Source of the DNA: Psychrobacillus sp. FSL K6-2836
GTDB lineage: Bacteria; Bacillota; Bacilli; Bacillales_A; Planococcaceae
DNA: 64,000 nt
Assembly: GCF_038003085.1 (NCBI RefSeq)
Contig: NZ_JBBOOM010000001.1
Location: 3,658,001-3,722,000, forward strand
Direction: 5' to 3'
The translations under genes were made by a program, and so were the position numbers. The notes beneath the pieces are model-generated. The model had not been told where the DNA came from and made no database searches. It worked only from the letters and a program-made list of their open reading frames with translations. Of the stretch, positions 34,352-44,035 are shown one piece after another; the first letter of the stretch is position 1; every line of letters begins with the position of its first letter.

Positions 34352-35437
34352 ATGAGTCATGTAGATTTAGACGCTTTACGCGCACGTGTTGATGAGATTA
34401 ACGTTGAGATTTTACAGTTAATAAACGAAAGAACTGGTGTTATTCAAGAGATTGGTAAAGTAAAAGAAAAGCAAGGTGTTAATAGATATGATCCTCTACG
34501 TGAAAGACATATGTTAGACCACCTGAAAGAAAATAACGCTGGACCACTTCCACAATCAACGGTTGAGCATATCTTTAAAGAAATTTTCAAAACTGCTTTG
34601 GAATTACAAGTGGACGATCAAAAGAAAGCACTTCTTGTTTCTCGTAAAAGAAAACCAGAAGACACAATCGTCAATATTAATGGCGAACAAATTGGAACAG
34701 GAACACCATCATTTGTATTTGGTCCTTGTTCAGTTGAATCCTATACGCAAGTTGCAGAGGTGGCAGCAGCTATCCAATCTAAAGGCTTAAAACTAATCCG
34801 TGGTGGAGCATATAAACCACGTACATCTCCTTACGATTTCCAAGGATTAGGATTAGAAGGTTTAAAAATATTAAAGAAAATTTCACAAGAATTTGGTTTG
34901 TCTACGGTATCTGAGATTGTAACGCCAAGTCATTTAGATGAAGCACTAGATTATATTGATGTAGTACAAATTGGGGCTCGTAACATGCAAAACTTTGAAT
35001 TATTAAAAGCAGTAGGATCTATCAATAAACCAGTCCTTTTAAAAAGAGGAATGGCTGCTACATTAGATGAATTCATCCATGCGGCTGAATATATTATGTC
35101 TCAAGGTAATGACCAAATTATCCTATGTGAACGCGGTATTCGTACGTATGAGCGTGCAACTCGAAACACATTAGACATTTCAGCGGTACCAATTTTAAAA
35201 CAAGAAACACATTTACCTGTATTTGTGGATGTAACGCATTCAACTGGTCGTCGTGATATTCTTTTACCTGCTGCAAAAGCTGCAATTGCAATTGGAGCAG
35301 ATGGAGTAATGGCAGAAGTACATCCAGATCCAGCGGTAGCTTTATCGGATGCTGCACAACAAATGAACTTACAACAATTTGATGAGTTTTATGATTCTGT
35401 ACAAAAGTTCTTGAAAAATCATGAGATTCATGCCTAG
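34352..35437 (+). CDS. aroA: Bifunctional chorismate mutase / DAHP synthase
   Basis: Condenses erythrose 4-phosphate and PEP to DAHP, the entry to the shikimate pathway. It is 361 residues long: an AroQ-type chorismate mutase domain at 1-85 ([26 protein letters not shown]), which acts as feedback sensor for chorismate/prephenate in bacilli, fused to the type Ibeta DAHP synthase from about residue 105 ([34 protein letters not shown]). It lies next to ccpA as in B. subtilis. It feeds trpE of this window. Confidence 0.95.
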   Translation: MSHVDLDALRARVDEINVEILQLINERTGVIQEIGKVKEKQGVNRYDPLRERHMLDHLKENNAGPLPQSTVEHIFKEIFKTALELQVDDQKKALLVSRKRKPEDTIVNINGEQIGTGTPSFVFGPCSVESYTQVAEVAAAIQSKGLKLIRGGAYKPRTSPYDFQGLGLEGLKILKKISQEFGLSTVSEIVTPSHLDEALDYIDVVQIGARNMQNFELLKAVGSINKPVLLKRGMAATLDEFIHAAEYIMSQGNDQIILCERGIRTYERATRNTLDISAVPILKQETHLPVFVDVTHSTGRRDILLPAAKAAIAIGADGVMAEVHPDPAVALSDAAQQMNLQQFDEFYDSVQKFLKNHEIHA

Positions 35438-35454
35438 TTAGTGAAAAAATTCAC

Positions 35455-35486
35455 AAAACCGACTCTTATTTTAGAGTCGGTTTTAC
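35455..35486 (+). terminator. Terminator of aroA
   Basis: A perfect 12-bp stem, 35455-35466 with 35473-35484, the right arm itself ending TTTT. Confidence 0.85.
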
Positions 35487-35568
35487 TATTTGATTGAAAG
35501 TTAGGTTGGTTATCAAGTATTATTTATATATATGTATTATTTATATGTAAAAAGTGAAGGAGGGATAA

Positions 35569-36570
35569 ATGTTGACTATTACAATTTATGATGTTGCAAG
35601 AGAGGCAAACGTATCAATGGCAACCGTTTCACGTGTTGTAAATGGAAACCAGAATGTGAAGCCAGCTACACGTCAAAAAGTTTTGGCGGTAATTGAACGA
35701 CTGGATTATCGACCTAATGCTGTTGCAAGGGGATTAGCTAGTAAAAAAACAAAAACGGTCGGCGTTATCATTCCAGATATTTCGAATGTATTTTATGCAG
35801 AGCTTGTTCGTGGAATAGAAGATATTGCAACAATGTATCGTTACAACATCATTTTAACAAACTCAGATCAGCAAGAAGATAAAGAAGTACAATTACTATC
35901 CACATTACTGAGTAAGCAAGTTGATGGGATTGTTATGATGAGTGATGAAATTTCCCCTGAAATGTTGCATGAAATGAAAAGGGCAACCGTTCCTATTGTA
36001 CTAGCAGGGACAGTGGAAACATCTAACTCGTTTCCTTCGGTAAATATTGAATATCATGAAGCAGCAGTAGATGCAGTTAATCGTCTTATCAAAAATGGTC
36101 ATACCCGGATTGCATTTGTATCTGGATCTATTGATAGCACAATTACTAGATTATACAACTTATCAGGTTATGAAAAAGCGTTAAATGAGGCAGGTGTCGA
36201 AATTGACACGGATTTAATTGTTGGAGTTAATAATACATACGACGATGGCCTTGTTGCATGGGACCAGTTACGAGAGCTTAAGGATCCTCCAACAGCTTTT
36301 TTTGCTGGGAATGATGAAATCGCTATTGGCTTAATCCATGGAGCACAAGATAATGGTTTAAGTGTACCAGATGATATCGAAGTGATAAGCTTTGAAAACT
36401 CAAAATTAACAAGAATGGTAAGACCTCAACTAACGAGTGTAGTTCTACCTTTGTATGATATTGGTGCAGTTTCTATGAGGTTGTTGACTAAGCATATGAA
36501 CAAAGAGAATATTGAAGAAGACAATGTTATTCTTCCACATTGGATTGAAGAAAGAAAATCAGTTAAGTAA
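35569..36570 (+). CDS. ccpA: Catabolite control protein A
   Basis: The LacI-family master regulator of carbon catabolite control; with HPr-Ser46-P it binds cre sites. It is 333 residues long. The helix-turn-helix is at residues 6-25 ([20 protein letters not shown]), the hinge near 50-58 ([11 protein letters not shown]) and the periplasmic-binding-protein-like core after it. Very close to B. subtilis CcpA. GAAGGAGGG precedes the ATG. Two plausible target sites lie in this window: 40132 (acs/acu) and 57104 (sulfur enzyme gene). The motPS genes that follow ccpA in B. subtilis are missing; a repeat-rich gap takes their place. Confidence 0.95.
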   Translation: MLTITIYDVAREANVSMATVSRVVNGNQNVKPATRQKVLAVIERLDYRPNAVARGLASKKTKTVGVIIPDISNVFYAELVRGIEDIATMYRYNIILTNSDQQEDKEVQLLSTLLSKQVDGIVMMSDEISPEMLHEMKRATVPIVLAGTVETSNSFPSVNIEYHEAAVDAVNRLIKNGHTRIAFVSGSIDSTITRLYNLSGYEKALNEAGVEIDTDLIVGVNNTYDDGLVAWDQLRELKDPPTAFFAGNDEIAIGLIHGAQDNGLSVPDDIEVISFENSKLTRMVRPQLTSVVLPLYDIGAVSMRLLTKHMNKENIEEDNVILPHWIEERKSVK

Positions 36571-36608
36571 AAAAGCGCAATATCAAAAAGTATTTTATTT
36601 CATTTACA

Positions 36609-36659
36609 GTAAGCAGGGTCGTGACAGTAGTCATGACCCTTTATTTCTACTGTGCTTAC
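36609..36659 (+). terminator. Terminator of ccpA
   Basis: An 11-bp stem, 36615-36625 with 36630-36640 (one G-T pair), nested inside GTAAGCA (36609-36615) and TGCTTAC (36653-36659). The T-run (TTTATTT) is short. Confidence 0.7.
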
Positions 36660-36826
36660 TTACTATTTTTTTAGTCAATATAACAGTTGAATTAATAAAA
36701 ATTATTTTTTAAAGAACATAACATAAACGTTTTACAGAAAGATAAAAAAGTGACTGATGCGTTTCAACAGTGAGTGGAGAATTGTAACCACACTAAATTA
36801 AGTTGTAAAAACTTTACAAGATAGGT

Positions 36827-37515
36827 ATATAAAAATGTACCGTGAACTCTGGGTTCGTGGGACTTTAATTAAGTGATAGGACAGCTGATTTCCGCTTTAG
36901 GCGGGCGCTTTCCACTGTAATCAATATAATTAGCAGTACTCAAGTATAAGATGGCATAGCCTATGACTTAGATGATAATAGTATTCAAAGTAAATATAGT
37001 AAAAACTTTTTGTTAAATAAAGAATACTATTCTTTAATGAAGGAAGAAGAGAGTAGATTTTCTTTGATACTAGTGGATATAAAGAAAAATAGTAAGTGTT
37101 CACTAAATAAAGAAGTGAAATAGCGAACGAAATCGCATCTTTGAGGTCCGCACGATGCGGGTCAGGCAGTCGTTGCGAAATGTTTTTTTATTTTGCAACG
37201 AGCTTTGCCAGGAGCACCACGATGTCGCGTACTTAGACTGTCATCTCCACTATGAATAGGAAAGTAGCGTTTCTATAGTTATTCAATAAAGCACTAACCT
37301 GTTTCTAAGAGTTGTAAGAGGGCGACGGATAGGCAAACGCCATAAGATTACCGAAAAAAGTGATATTGGTTGTGACGGATATCACAACCAATATCACTAA
37401 AAAATTCACTCGGTAATAATATAGCAAAACGGCTGTCCAAAGTCCTTCAGAAACGATTGAAACAGGTTGTAACATTAAAGGTCCGGGCGTCTTTTTATCC
37501 GCTTTTTCTCATGCT
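36827..37515 (+). repeat. Family A structured repeat, copy 3 (long form), with family B-like segment
   Basis: Begins TATAAAAATGTACCGTGAAC (36827-36846) and ends with the core 37331-37515: ATTACCGA (37347-37354) with TCGGTAAT (37410-37417) around a perfect 16-bp hairpin (37360-37375 with 37382-37397), then GGCTGTCCAAAG and AAACAGGTTGTAAC. Between them lie A+T-rich sequence and a family B-like piece with CGTTGC/GCAACG hairpin and GAGCTTTGCCAGGAGCA (37200-37216). No gene is seen in the whole 36571-37586 gap. Confidence 0.78.
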
Positions 37516-37586
37516 ATTAGTTAATAGATAAGTTTTTTCAATTATTTTGTTAGGTACTAAATACTAAAACATCAGTAGCTATTTTG

Positions 37587-38759
37587 CTACTGGTGTTTTT
37601 TAAATGCTTGCTGATTTCTCAACTGGTAAAGTGCTTTGTCGAGCATTTGTTTATTCTTTTCTGTAATTTCTATTTTACGTGGAATAGGTTCATATAATGG
37701 TTCAGGATCTAACCAAGTAGGTATAAGTGGGACTGGTGACTCTTTTGACCATCTATCTAACCAATTCTCTGGGAGCTTACCCTTTGGAAATTGAAAGTCA
37801 TTCATCTCCATCCATACGTAGGACCATGCACGAGGCACTACCCTCCATATATCGTATCCACCACCACCAACTGCAATCCATTTACCATCGCAAAATTCAT
37901 GTGCAAGCTCATGTGCGAGCTTCGGAATCTCTTGATAAATTTTCATCGTTCCATATAGATGGGTAAGAGGATCAAAATAATGAGCATCAGCACCATTCTG
38001 ACTAAGAATAACATCCGGCTTAAATGCCTCTACAATTTCTCGAAAACTTGTCCGATAAATATCTAAAAAGGATTCATCCTCTGTAAAAGCATCAATAGGG
38101 AAATTAAAGGAGGTACCATAACCTTCTCCGGAACCTCTTTCCGTGATACTCCCAGTCCCAGGGAATAGATATCTTCCTGTTTCATGAATCGAAATGGTAC
38201 AAACATTTGGATCGTCGTAAAAACTCCATTGGACTCCATCTCCGTGATGAGCATCTGTATCTATGTAAAGAACACGTGCATTATACTTTTCTTGCATATA
38301 CTTTATCGCAACAGAACTATCATTGTATACACAAAAACCAGATGCACGTCCTCTGAAACCATGATGAAGACCGCCACCTAAATTCACTGCATGGGAAGAT
38401 CTCCCTTCCATCACATAGTCAACTGCGGTCAAAGTACCTCCGACTAGAGTTGCACTTGCTTCATGCATTTCCGGAAAAATAGGGGTATCCTCTGTGCCAA
38501 TACCATAGCTTTCATATTTAGTACTGTCTGCGTTTTCCTTGCTTGCTTCTTTTACTATCTCAATGTAGTTTGCATCATGAACGAGAAGCAGTTCCTCGTC
38601 TGTAGCCATTCTAGGAGGGACAATTTCTGTTAAAGATAAAGCATTTACTTCTTTTAGTAGATCAACCGTTAACGTGAGTCTTTTTTGATTGAATGGATGA
38701 GTATCCGAAAACTTGTAGCCTAACTGGTCCTCGGAAAAGACAAATACAGCATTTTTCAT
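37587..38759 (-). CDS. acuC: Acetoin utilization deacetylase AcuC (class I/II HDAC fold)
   Basis: A 390-residue zinc-dependent lysine deacetylase that removes the acetyl group put on AcsA by AcuA, restoring activity. Active-site motifs are visible: NLGGGLHHGFRG (histidine pair near 140), YIDTDAHHGDGVQ (metal ligands near 172) and SQNGADAH. The ATG at 38759 overlaps the acuB stop (ATGA); the longer start at 38786 lies inside acuB and is not used. It is the last gene of acuABC. Confidence 0.94.
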   Translation of the reverse strand: MKNAVFVFSEDQLGYKFSDTHPFNQKRLTLTVDLLKEVNALSLTEIVPPRMATDEELLLVHDANYIEIVKEASKENADSTKYESYGIGTEDTPIFPEMHEASATLVGGTLTAVDYVMEGRSSHAVNLGGGLHHGFRGRASGFCVYNDSSVAIKYMQEKYNARVLYIDTDAHHGDGVQWSFYDDPNVCTISIHETGRYLFPGTGSITERGSGEGYGTSFNFPIDAFTEDESFLDIYRTSFREIVEAFKPDVILSQNGADAHYFDPLTHLYGTMKIYQEIPKLAHELAHEFCDGKWIAVGGGGYDIWRVVPRAWSYVWMEMNDFQFPKGKLPENWLDRWSKESPVPLIPTWLDPEPLYEPIPRKIEITEKNKQMLDKALYQLRNQQAFKKHQ

Positions 38760-39403
38760 AGCCCTAGTCCCGGATGATTTGGCCATAATACTTCGTAACC
38801 CTCTGCACGAATAGCTTCAATAAGTACAAGTGGGTTTATAGTCTTTACTCGGAGTACTAAGATTTTATAATCACTTTTATCTTTATCAGGATAAACTAAT
38901 ACACTTAACACATTTACTTTTTGATCGTGAAAAACTTTAGAAACGCCGAAAAGAACACCAGGCTTGTTAGGAACTCGGATTTCAATTTGAGATCCTGGTT
39001 GATGAACACCTGTAAGTTCGATAAATTTATAGAGTAAATCGGACTCGGTAATCATTCCTACAAGTTTTCCATGTGATACGATTGGTAAACAACCAATTCG
39101 ATTATCATAAAATATACTTGCCGTTTCCTCTACGAAATCCAAAGGATGACCCGTTATCGGGTTTTTGGTCATAATTTCTTCTAATGTTCTATTATATATT
39201 TCTGGGTCCGATACATTTTGTAGTGTAGACGGAGTTGCTTCTTTTAAGTCCCGATCGGTTACGACTCCAAGTACTTGTCGTTTATCATTAATAATTGGTA
39301 AATGACGTATTTTCTTCTCTTTGAGTAATTGTAATGCATCATTAATCGTATGCTCTGGTGTTAAACTCGGTACGGAAGTATTCATAATTTGTTCAACTAG
39401 CAT
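38756..39403 (-). CDS. acuB: AcuB, tandem CBS-domain and ACT-domain protein
   Basis: A 215-residue protein with two CBS domains (about residues 1-60 and 72-130; PIINDKRQVLGVVTDRDL and PIVSHGKLVGMITESDL are typical) and a C-terminal ACT-like domain (139-215, IEIRVPNKPGVLFGVSKVF). CBS pairs bind adenine nucleotides, so AcuB probably senses energy charge in acetate/acetoin metabolism; the mechanism is unproved. It lies between acuA and acuC with a 37-base gap after acuA and coupling to acuC. Confidence 0.92.
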   Translation of the reverse strand: MLVEQIMNTSVPSLTPEHTINDALQLLKEKKIRHLPIINDKRQVLGVVTDRDLKEATPSTLQNVSDPEIYNRTLEEIMTKNPITGHPLDFVEETASIFYDNRIGCLPIVSHGKLVGMITESDLLYKFIELTGVHQPGSQIEIRVPNKPGVLFGVSKVFHDQKVNVLSVLVYPDKDKSDYKILVLRVKTINPLVLIEAIRAEGYEVLWPNHPGLGL

Positions 39404-39440
39404 GTGCAGGAACTCCTTTTGTTAGAAAGTTAGTAAATGA

Positions 39441-40073
39441 TTAATACATAAAACGATTCATAAAACGTAATTGGTCAAATTGCTGGATGGATTCAGTATC
39501 AATTCTACTACCAATCTTAGCCATTAAACAATTGGCTGGGTGGGAGCTAATTTCAGGATCGTCTGTTGCAAAATATTCCAGTCCACCTGCTTGCATCATT
39601 TTCTCCATGACTTTTCTGTATTCCCAAACATTTAAACCAGTGCCTTTTAAATCCCAGTGCCAGTAATATTCTGTCGTAATCGTAATATAATCTTCCATTG
39701 CATCATCCATCATCGATACACGGAGGAGTGTTTTTCCTACTCCAGTGCCCCGGAATTTTGGTATTACCTCAATAGCCCCTAACTCTATCAAATTTTCCAT
39801 ATTCCCGTGCGACCATCTTTCCAAAGGATCTGGATGCAAGTATGTACAATAACCTACAATCGTTTCTTGATCTCGCACAATAATTATTCTTCCTTCAGGT
39901 AACTTGGCAATTTCAATAATTGCTTGATGCTGCTGAGATGGCGCACGAAAAGCTACTAAATCCTCATGGAATTGTAGCCTGGCAATTTCCTCAGAAGAAA
40001 TAGGGCCTTCAATAACGACAGTACCATGTATTGTTTCTTTCTGTGCTGCATTATACGTTTTAGAATGTATCAC
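39441..40073 (-). CDS. acuA: Protein acetyltransferase AcuA
   Basis: A GNAT-fold enzyme that acetylates and switches off acetyl-CoA synthetase. It is 210 residues from the GTG at 40073, exactly the length of B. subtilis AcuA; AGGTGG five to six bases upstream supports this start over the ATG at 40094. The acetyl-CoA-binding segment AIEVIPKFRGTGVGKTLL (near 105) and the family stretch TTEYYWHWDLKGTG are present. It is divergent from its target acsA. Confidence 0.94.
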   Translation of the reverse strand: MIHSKTYNAAQKETIHGTVVIEGPISSEEIARLQFHEDLVAFRAPSQQHQAIIEIAKLPEGRIIIVRDQETIVGYCTYLHPDPLERWSHGNMENLIELGAIEVIPKFRGTGVGKTLLRVSMMDDAMEDYITITTEYYWHWDLKGTGLNVWEYRKVMEKMMQAGGLEYFATDDPEISSHPANCLMAKIGSRIDTESIQQFDQLRFMNRFMY

Positions 40074-40131
40074 GGATTCACCACCTAATAACATAATTGT
40101 AATTGTATTTATTATACATGATTTTAAATAG

Positions 40132-40145
40132 AGAAAGCGATTACC
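40132..40145. promoter_or_regulatory. Candidate cre (CcpA) site between acuABC and acsA
   Basis: AGAAAGCGATTACC matches TGWAANCGNTNWCA at 12 of 14 positions (outermost T and A differ). It lies in the 173-base divergent region, where B. subtilis also has a cre. Confidence 0.55.
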
Positions 40146-40246
40146 TCTATCATTTTAATCAAACATTCTAAAAAGTAAAAAGATTAGCAAAAGTGTAAAA
40201 AAGTATTGTAGAATGAAATAGTATAGTTATAGAAAGGGTGAATAGG

Positions 40247-41965
40247 ATGAAAATTGAAACATTACAAGTTGTTCAAGGGGATTTCCAGTTAAGTAATTAT
40301 GAGGAAACTGCAAAAAACTTTAAATGGGAAGATGCAGAGAAAGAGTTCTCATGGTATAAAACTGGAAAAGTGAATATGGCGTATGAAGCAATTGACCGTC
40401 ATGCAGAATCCGATAAGAAGGATAAAGTCGCACTTCATTATCAAGATGCAGAACGTAAAGAATCTTATACTTTCGGCGATATGAAAAAATGGACGGATAA
40501 AGCTGCTAATGTGTATGTAACCCATTCGAATTTGACAAAAGGGGATCGCCTGTTTATATTCATGCCAAGATCACCCGAGCTGTATTTTGCACTTCTTGGG
40601 GCTACAAAAATGGGCTTAATAGTTGGTCCACTTTTTGAAGCGTTTATGGAAGGCGCTGTATACGATCGTTTACTGGATAGTGAAGCTAAAGCAATTGTCA
40701 CAACACCAGAATTATTAAATAGAATTCCATTAGATAAATTACCTAATTTAGAGACTGTATTTATAGTTGGTGAAAATGTAGAGGAATCGGATAAGTTTAT
40801 CGATTTCAAAAAAGCATTACATAATGCATCAGAATCCTTTGAAATCAGGTGGGTTGATAAAGAGGATGGACTAATTTTACATTATACTTCTGGTTCTACT
40901 GGTAAGCCGAAAGGGATATTGCATGCTCACTACGCAATGGTGCAGCAATACCAATCTATGAAATGGGTAATGGATATTAGAGATGACGATATTTATTGGT
41001 GTACAGCAGATCCAGGTTGGGTAACTGGAACGGCATATGGTATATTTGGTCCCTGGCTAACAGGTGCTACATCACTTATTCTTGGAGGTCGATTCTCACC
41101 GGACGCTTGGTATAATGCAATTGATGAGTATGGAGTTACTGTATGGTACAGTGCCCCAACAGCATTCCGCATGCTAATGGGAGCAGGAGATGCCATCGTT
41201 AAGAAGCATGATTTGTCTTCATTGCGTCATGTGTTATCAGTAGGTGAACCATTAAATCCAGAGGTTATTAAATGGGGTATGCAAGTTTTCAATAAACGAA
41301 TTCATGATACATGGTGGATGACAGAAACCGGTGCGCTGATGATCTGTAACTATGGTTGCTTACCTATTAAACCAGGTTCAATGGGTAAACCACTACCTGG
41401 AATTGAAGCAGCAATTATAGATAATCAGGGTAAAGTTGTACCGCCTTATACAATGGGAAATCTAGCACTTAAAAAGGGTTGGCCTGCTATGATGCGCCAG
41501 GTATGGAACAACAAAGAGAAGTACGATTCTTATTTCATTAATGACGAATGGTATTTCTCTGGAGACTCCGCATATATGGATGAGGAAGGATACTATTGGT
41601 TCCAAGGTCGAGTGGATGATGTAATAATGACATCTGGTGAACGGGTAGGACCATTTGAAGTGGAAAGTAAATTACTAGAGCATCCAGCTATTCTAGAAGC
41701 AGGGGTAATAGGGAAACCTGATCCTGTACGAGGTGAAATCATTAAAGCCTTTGTCGCATTAAATGAAGGATATGAACCATCTGACGAGCTGATAACAGAT
41801 ATTCAACAATTTGTGAAAAAAGGCCTTGCAGCACATGCAGCACCTAGAGAAATAGAATTCAAAGATAAGCTTCCAAAAACAAGAAGTGGTAAAATCATGC
41901 GCCGCGTATTAAAAGCTTGGGAGTTAAAGCTGCCAACAGGCGATTTATCTACGATGGAAGACTAA
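40247..41965 (+). CDS. acsA: Acetyl-coenzyme A synthetase
   Basis: Activates acetate with ATP and CoA via acetyl-AMP. It is 572 residues from the ATG at 40247, the B. subtilis length. The AMP-binding motif YTSGSTGKPKG is near residue 210, YSAPTAFRML and WWMTETG further on, and the C-terminal PKTRSGKIMRR (near 545) contains the lysine acetylated by AcuA and deacetylated by AcuC. AGAAAGGGTG is upstream. It is divergent from acuABC. Confidence 0.95.
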   Translation: MKIETLQVVQGDFQLSNYEETAKNFKWEDAEKEFSWYKTGKVNMAYEAIDRHAESDKKDKVALHYQDAERKESYTFGDMKKWTDKAANVYVTHSNLTKGDRLFIFMPRSPELYFALLGATKMGLIVGPLFEAFMEGAVYDRLLDSEAKAIVTTPELLNRIPLDKLPNLETVFIVGENVEESDKFIDFKKALHNASESFEIRWVDKEDGLILHYTSGSTGKPKGILHAHYAMVQQYQSMKWVMDIRDDDIYWCTADPGWVTGTAYGIFGPWLTGATSLILGGRFSPDAWYNAIDEYGVTVWYSAPTAFRMLMGAGDAIVKKHDLSSLRHVLSVGEPLNPEVIKWGMQVFNKRIHDTWWMTETGALMICNYGCLPIKPGSMGKPLPGIEAAIIDNQGKVVPPYTMGNLALKKGWPAMMRQVWNNKEKYDSYFINDEWYFSGDSAYMDEEGYYWFQGRVDDVIMTSGERVGPFEVESKLLEHPAILEAGVIGKPDPVRGEIIKAFVALNEGYEPSDELITDIQQFVKKGLAAHAAPREIEFKDKLPKTRSGKIMRRVLKAWELKLPTGDLSTMED

Positions 41966-42000
41966 TGGTATAAGTAACTAAAGAATCACTAAAATATAAA

Positions 42001-42039
42001 AATAGAAAAGGCATTGCATTTAGCAGTGCTTTTTCTATT
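42001..42039 (+). terminator. Terminator of acsA
   Basis: A 17-bp stem, 42001-42017 with 42023-42039 (two G-T pairs), loop ATTTA. Its core is nearly identical to the ytxGH terminator. Confidence 0.88.
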
Positions 42040-42050
42040 TGAAAAGCCAA

Positions 42051-42070
42051 TATAAAAATGGCACGTGAAT
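42051..42070 (+). repeat. Detached left end of family A repeat
   Basis: TATAAAAATGGCACGTGAAT matches the left ends at 31617, 36827 and (reverse) 45588 and begins 11 bases after the acsA terminator. The core of the element is absent. Confidence 0.55.
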
Positions 42071-42124
42071 ACTGGGTTTACGTAATAACAGGAACTACTG
42101 GATATAGTCAAGGAGGTAAAGTTT

Positions 42125-42553
42125 ATGTATGGATTTGAGCGAATGTTTTGGCTTGAGTTAATTCTCTTGATAACTATTGTTGTATTACTTTTGTTTTTAT
42201 TTAATGTTGTTATGAGAAAATGGCTAAAAGTTGAGAAGAAGAAAATTTTTTCTTATAACCATATTAATGAGAAACATAAAAAAATTGATTGGACGATAAG
42301 AATTACTTTTTTAGTTTGCATCATGCTTGGGTATTTTATAAATGTCACGAGAGAGCCTACGGAGTGGTTTTGGTTTTTGGAAACATGGTTTTTATTGATT
42401 ATTTTTATAGTTGTATCCGAATCCGTTAGGGCTGTGATGGAGTGGAAGCATGCAGTAAACAGAAAAGATTATATATTTACAATCAGCCAGTTAGTATTTG
42501 GTGTTATTTTGTTATTAACAGTAATTCAGACTAATTTTTTCGGATTAATATAA
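42125..42553 (+). CDS. DUF4181-like membrane protein
   Basis: A 142-residue integral membrane protein with four hydrophobic segments (about residues 8-28, 60-76, 82-102 and 116-138). It fits the DUF4181 family of bacilli from memory of the layout; no function is known. A strong SD (AAGGAGGTAAAG) precedes the ATG. It is an accessory gene between acsA and the NTF2-like gene. Confidence 0.7.
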   Translation: MYGFERMFWLELILLITIVVLLLFLFNVVMRKWLKVEKKKIFSYNHINEKHKKIDWTIRITFLVCIMLGYFINVTREPTEWFWFLETWFLLIIFIVVSESVRAVMEWKHAVNRKDYIFTISQLVFGVILLLTVIQTNFFGLI

Positions 42554-42615
42554 ACAATAAAATATTTATCTTCTTTAATAAAATATAATTACAACTATAT
42601 TTAGGAGGTTATATT

Positions 42616-43044
42616 ATGGACAAATCATTCGCAGTGTTTTTAGATATTTATTTAGATGTTTGGAGAGCTTCATCTTTAAAGGATATGAAAAACTTAATAT
42701 CACAAGATTATGAAGCAAGAGAAATAACAGGTGGAGATATAGTTGACTTTGGGTATGAAGAATCAGTTTATGGATGGGAACATGGTTTTAATTTTGCTAA
42801 AGAAAATAATGCACAATGGAATATAAATGTAATTTCCATTCTTCCCATAAGAGAATCTGAAACTATTGCTATTTTATCAGCTACAATGGTTATTCAGGGG
42901 AAGAGTCTTGATACAGCAAATTTATTCTTTCAAACGTTCCAAAAAAATAGCTTAAATGATTGGAAATTAGTTAGAAGTTATATAGAAGCAGGAATTCCTA
43001 ACGTTAGTACAAACAGTGTGCTATTTAATTTCAAGGTACGATAG
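42616..43044 (+). CDS. NTF2/SnoaL-like protein of unknown function
   Basis: A 142-residue soluble protein beginning with a helix pair (LDIYLDVWRASSLKDMKNLISQDY) followed by alternating strands (WNINVISILPIRESETIAILSATMVI), the usual order of the NTF2-like cone fold. No catalytic residues can be assigned. A strong SD (AGGAGG) is at 42604. It stands alone on the plus strand before the phosphotransferase gene, possibly co-transcribed with it. Confidence 0.6.
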   Translation: MDKSFAVFLDIYLDVWRASSLKDMKNLISQDYEAREITGGDIVDFGYEESVYGWEHGFNFAKENNAQWNINVISILPIRESETIAILSATMVIQGKSLDTANLFFQTFQKNSLNDWKLVRSYIEAGIPNVSTNSVLFNFKVR

Positions 43045-43089
43045 ATGCTTTTAAAAGTAATCATTCTAAAAAGATGTGGGTGATATTTA

Positions 43090-43977
43090 ATGGAACAATT
43101 AAATCAAATTATAGAAAAGTTTCAACTTAATGTTCTTTCCATTGAAGATGTTCCTAATTCATTTAGCTCAACTGTATATAAAATACAACAAATAAATCAA
43201 CAAATAGTATATCTGAAAATTCCTTATTCTAAAGTGAAATTAGTACGTGAATATGAAGCAATTGAAATATTAAGTGATGCGTTACCAGTACCTACGCTAT
43301 TAGGGTATTGGGAAGGGAATGATGAAATACCAGGTGCTCTTCTCCTTTCAGAGATCAGGGGGCAGCCTATTTCTAGAAAGGTTGATGAAATATTAGCCTA
43401 TGATATTGGAATACACCATGCAAAGTTGCATAACGTGATTCCACAGGAAAATAATTTATATAAAGGGATTTCAAATGTGTATGAACAATGGTCAGCTTTT
43501 AGTGAAGCGCATTTTTATGGTTTTGCAGAAGATGTAAAAGAAGTGCTACCAGAGAATTTGTTATTACAATCAATAGAATTATTTGAAGAACAACGTAAAT
43601 ATCTTCCTAAACCAGATGGACCGAGCTTTATACATATGGATTTTCGTCCGGCTAATATTATTGTCCATGAAAATCAGGTATCAGGAATTATAGATTTTGA
43701 AAGTGCTCGTTTTGGTTCGACGGAAATGGATTTCACGAAAATAAACCGTGATATATTTATGAAAAATCCAGGGACATTAGAAGCATACAAAAAGGGCTAT
43801 CAATCTATTCGTCCAATAATAGATTTAGAAGTCATATTACCATTCTATCGTTTTACGGATGCATTTAATTCTTTGGGTTGGTGTAAACGACGCGGAATCG
43901 AGAAGAATCAGCAATTTTTTGATGAAAACTATGCTTTGTTAAAATTTATATTGCAAGAACACAGCTACAAATGCTGA
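43090..43977 (+). CDS. Aminoglycoside phosphotransferase (APH)-family kinase
   Basis: A 295-residue protein kinase-like enzyme. The catalytic loop FIHMDFRPANIIV (HxD...N, residues about 182-194) and the metal-binding IIDFESARFG (near 203) are intact, as is a nucleotide-site lysine in VYLKIPY. Members phosphorylate aminoglycosides, choline, homoserine or other small molecules; the substrate here is unknown, and drug resistance should not be assumed. No terminator is seen after it. Confidence 0.82.
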   Translation: MEQLNQIIEKFQLNVLSIEDVPNSFSSTVYKIQQINQQIVYLKIPYSKVKLVREYEAIEILSDALPVPTLLGYWEGNDEIPGALLLSEIRGQPISRKVDEILAYDIGIHHAKLHNVIPQENNLYKGISNVYEQWSAFSEAHFYGFAEDVKEVLPENLLLQSIELFEEQRKYLPKPDGPSFIHMDFRPANIIVHENQVSGIIDFESARFGSTEMDFTKINRDIFMKNPGTLEAYKKGYQSIRPIIDLEVILPFYRFTDAFNSLGWCKRRGIEKNQQFFDENYALLKFILQEHSYKC

Positions 43978-44035
43978 TTCTAATAGAAAAATTGGGCTGT
44001 TTTAATTTCTGTATAAGTTTTTGTAAATAAAGAGA

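Noticed and set aside
37037..37123. 28-codon frame beginning MKEEESRFSLILVDI in the ccpA-acuC gap
   Set aside because: Superficially like the entry of a GGDEF domain, but very short and without further similarity; probably chance.
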